Program-made: the position numbers and the translations under genes | Assembly: GCF_028280385.1 (NCBI RefSeq) | Contig: NZ_JANQLX010000008.1 | Coordinates: 62,001-126,000 of the forward strand | Direction: 5' to 3' | Origin: Allomuricauda sp. | Lineage (GTDB): Bacteria; Bacteroidota; Bacteroidia; Flavobacteriales; Flavobacteriaceae | Length of the DNA: 64,000 nucleotides | Shown: in pieces, positions 62,086-64,000 of the stretch | Position numbering within the stretch: position 1 is the first letter of the stretch | Layout of the letters: the number at the start of each line of letters is the position of its first letter | Notes under the pieces: generated by a model | Seen by the model: only the letters and a program-made list of their open reading frames with translations | Databases searched by the model: none | What the model was told of the DNA's origin: nothing

Positions 62086-62574
62086 GTATACCACATTGTT
62101 CTTGGCAGTGAACTCAACTTTTACATGCTCGTTAAGTGAGGTGGAGAGCGATATTCCTTTATAATCAGCTTTGATTGGGTACTTTTTGTGGTTTCTGTTC
62201 ACCAGCACCGCGGTTTTGAGTTGCTTAATGGGAGTTTTAAGAAAATGGTGTACTCCATAAATCAAGGTAGTGCCGGAATTCAATACGTCGTCCACCACCA
62301 CAATGGACTTGTTTTTATAGGCCTCTTCCGGGATGGAAGTACCCACACCGCTCTTTAGCGGATTTTTTTTATCCATTTTTAAATGGCAAAGAACAATCTC
62401 CGCATCGGTGATTTTTCGCAATACGGCGGCAATCTTTTTGGCAAGGTCCAGACCTCCCCCCACTATGCCGGCCACAATAATTTCCTTTTCATTTACATTG
62501 GCCTCATATATCTGATAGGCAATGCGCTTTACCTTATGTTGTATCTGGTCATGGGAAAGGATGCGGTTCAACAT
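62077..62574 (-). CDS. Phosphoribosyltransferase (PyrR/hypoxanthine type)
   Basis: A 165-residue type I phosphoribosyltransferase. The PRPP-binding signature is VVVDDVLNSGTT near residue 90, and the flexible loop and hood segments GIVGGGLDLAKKIA and NRNHKKYPIKADYKG are present. In Flavobacteria this gene is usually annotated as a phosphoribosyltransferase next to aroK; the base specificity (uracil, hypoxanthine, or regulatory PyrR) cannot be decided. It is read from the opposite strand to aroK. Confidence 0.9.
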   Translation of the reverse strand: MLNRILSHDQIQHKVKRIAYQIYEANVNEKEIIVAGIVGGGLDLAKKIAAVLRKITDAEIVLCHLKMDKKNPLKSGVGTSIPEEAYKNKSIVVVDDVLNSGTTLIYGVHHFLKTPIKQLKTAVLVNRNHKKYPIKADYKGISLSTSLNEHVKVEFTAKNNVVYLE

Positions 62575-62610
62575 GGCATGGAATTTAAAAGGTCAAAGAT
62601 AAAAAACAGA

Positions 62611-62982
62611 TCATTCCGATTCGTCCAAATAGCCATCAATGTCCCTACGGTCTTTTTTGGTGGGCCGGCCCATACCTTTTTTCCGATAATGGTCCTTGGC
62701 AAATTTTAGGAGTTCATTGTGTTCAAAAGCTTCCTTTGGGGTGGTGTCCTTGCGGTAGATATCCACCAATTTTGCGCCCACCCTGCTTTCGGGAATATCC
62801 AGCACGGTAAGCTGATAGTCAATTTGGTTTTTTCTCAAGATGATCTGGTCCATGGGGTACACTTCCCTAGATGCCTTTACAATGCTACCATTGATCCTTA
62901 CATGACCTTTTTTAACAGCATTTGCAGCAACGTTTCTGGTTTTGAAGTATCTAGTACACCAGAGATATTTATCAATGCGCAT
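62611..62982 (-). CDS. S4-domain RNA-binding protein (Hsp15/HslR-like)
   Basis: A 123-residue basic protein with an N-terminal S4 fold at 1-65 (MRIDKYLWCTRYFKTRN, AVKKGHVRINGSIVKASREVYPMDQI), as in heat-shock protein 15, which rescues stalled 50S subunits carrying peptidyl-tRNA. The C-terminal tail (RKKGMGRPTKKDRRDIDGYLDE) is charged and typical of the family. It lies 36 bases upstream of the phosphoribosyltransferase on the same strand, so the two may be co-transcribed. Confidence 0.92.
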   Translation of the reverse strand: MRIDKYLWCTRYFKTRNVAANAVKKGHVRINGSIVKASREVYPMDQIILRKNQIDYQLTVLDIPESRVGAKLVDIYRKDTTPKEAFEHNELLKFAKDHYRKKGMGRPTKKDRRDIDGYLDESE

Positions 62983-63060
62983 ATACTCTGCAAATCTTTG
63001 TTAATGCCTTCGACAAAAATAGTGGAAAATTGTATCTTGCGCAGCTAATTACAATACTTG

Positions 63061-64000
63061 ATGAAGCACGGGATTTTTGTTTTGTTGTTTGGTGTTCTAT
63101 TGTTTGCCTCATGTAGCAATGATGATGATGGGCCCGATATTGAAATCGTACCCCCACGGTTATTGGCTGAGGTATCTGCGGAAAATGAAGCTGAAATACG
63201 GGAGTATTTGCAAACACATTTTTATAATTACGAGCAGTTTGAGAGCCCTTCGGCCGATTTTGACTTTAGAATCAAAATTGACACTATTGCCGGAGCCAAC
63301 GCAGACAAAAGACCCATGGCGGAATTTGTTAGGGAGGCTACCATTACGGTATCCGACTTTGAATTTCTATTGGATCAAGACGAGGACGATATTCCCCATA
63401 CCTTATTTTATTTATCCGCAAGACAAACTTTTGAACAGCTGGATATGGATAGGGTAGAATGTCCGGAATGTTTTCCTTCGGTTGCCGATTCTGTTTTTGT
63501 ACGGTATGAAGGAAGACTGTTGGATGGGTCAACTTTTGATTCGGCCCGAAACAATCCTGTTTGGTTCGATTTGGCCCGTTTGCAAGATCTTACCCAAGGG
63601 TTTAGGGGGTTTTCTGAAGGGATTCCCAATTTTAAGATTGGAGGGGACCCCATTGATAACAATGATGGGACTGTTTCCGTAGAGGATTACGGGGTAGGCC
63701 TGATTATTTTCCCATCGGGACTGGGCAACTTCAATAGGGTTAATGCCGATATTCCCCAGTACAGTCCACTTATGTTCACCATTGATTTATTTACCTTGAA
63801 CCAGACCGATCACGATGGGGATGGCATTCCTTCCATTTTGGAAGATGTGAACCAGAATGGGTTTCTATATGACGACAACACGGATGCCGATACGGAGCCT
63901 GCTACCGTGGCATTTGCCAACTTCCAGGATTCGGATGATGATGGGGATGGGGTTTCTACCCGGGATGAGATCACCGTGGATGGCGAAATCAAGATTCCTT
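63061..64000 (+). CDS. FKBP-type peptidylprolyl isomerase lipoprotein, 5' part
   Basis: An open frame of 313 codons from the ATG at 63061 that runs off the window; it has no stop inside. The signal peptide ends in a lipobox (LFASC, Cys18). Residues 130-250 carry an FKBP-like domain (VFVRYEGRLLDGSTFDSA, then YGVGLIIFPSGLGNFN). After that come acidic calcium-binding-like repeats (DHDGDGIPSILEDVN, DSDDDGDGVSTRDE), as in thrombospondin type 3/EF-hand loops. It is a periplasmic or surface folding factor; similar proteins accompany the flavobacterial secretion machinery, but here the neighbours give no hint. Confidence 0.88.
   Translation, partial: MKHGIFVLLFGVLLFASCSNDDDGPDIEIVPPRLLAEVSAENEAEIREYLQTHFYNYEQFESPSADFDFRIKIDTIAGANADKRPMAEFVREATITVSDFEFLLDQDEDDIPHTLFYLSARQTFEQLDMDRVECPECFPSVADSVFVRYEGRLLDGSTFDSARNNPVWFDLARLQDLTQGFRGFSEGIPNFKIGGDPIDNNDGTVSVEDYGVGLIIFPSGLGNFNRVNADIPQYSPLMFTIDLFTLNQTDHDGDGIPSILEDVNQNGFLYDDNTDADTEPATVAFANFQDSDDDGDGVSTRDEITVDGEIKIP

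Overview
The window looks like a chromosome segment of a marine-type flavobacterium (Bacteroidota, Flavobacteriaceae, perhaps near Muricauda/Allomuricauda/Flagellimonas; the genus is a guess). Supporting signs are two SusC/SusD pairs, many lipoproteins with short signal peptides, -7 boxes of the TAnnTTTG type, a CrtI-CrtB-CrtZ carotenoid operon, a clade II (Sec-type) nitrous oxide reductase cluster and an STN-domain SusC with FecR and an ECF sigma factor. Gene density is high and many same-strand genes overlap by 4-11 bases. I see no CRISPR array, phage or intact insertion sequence.

Positions 1-18,500 are mostly core genome: the end of an azoreductase-like gene, a cupin, a class C-type serine hydrolase lipoprotein, rimO, a DoxX protein with a Tat-exported Gfo/Idh/MocA oxidoreductase, a minus-strand run of two SRPBCC proteins, a class A beta-lactamase-like protein and a small unknown protein, then two periplasmic PPIase/chaperone genes with a MoxR ATPase, aconitase, and two tandem TlpA-like proteins of which one has lost both active-site cysteines. 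The minus-strand merR-crtI-crtB-crtZ operon follows; its regulator keeps the residues of a CarH-type B12 photoreceptor.

Positions 18,600-31,600 hold tRNA-Leu, a GMC dehydrogenase with its small subunit, and a complete minus-strand nos operon: cytochrome c, fasciclin protein, nosZ, a NosB-like membrane protein, nosL, a possible 39-residue ORF, a NosL domain fused to a Met-rich barrel, nosD, nosF, nosY. A divergent Rrf2 regulator with three cysteines and an FNR/CRP-type palindrome lie at its head. A galM lipoprotein gene follows.

Positions 31,800-50,500 are a polysaccharide utilisation locus: a propeller sensor with its own HTH, SusC, SusD, a duplicated LamG lipoprotein, two GH144-type enzymes, a GH3 beta-glucosidase, a sulfatase, an EEP-fold phosphodiesterase-like protein and an Nramp-like transporter. 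The enzyme set points to beta-1,2-glucan, possibly decorated.

Positions 50,500-61,100 hold a second nutrient-uptake locus (SusD, STN-SusC, FecR on minus; ECF sigma on plus) and an unusual AT-rich pair: an exported FAD oxidoreductase and an unknown protein with an SGAT motif like that of FMN-binding domains. Positions 61,100-64,000 return to core genes: tRNA-Lys, shikimate kinase, a phosphoribosyltransferase, an S4 RNA-binding protein and the start of an FKBP-type lipoprotein cut by the window end.
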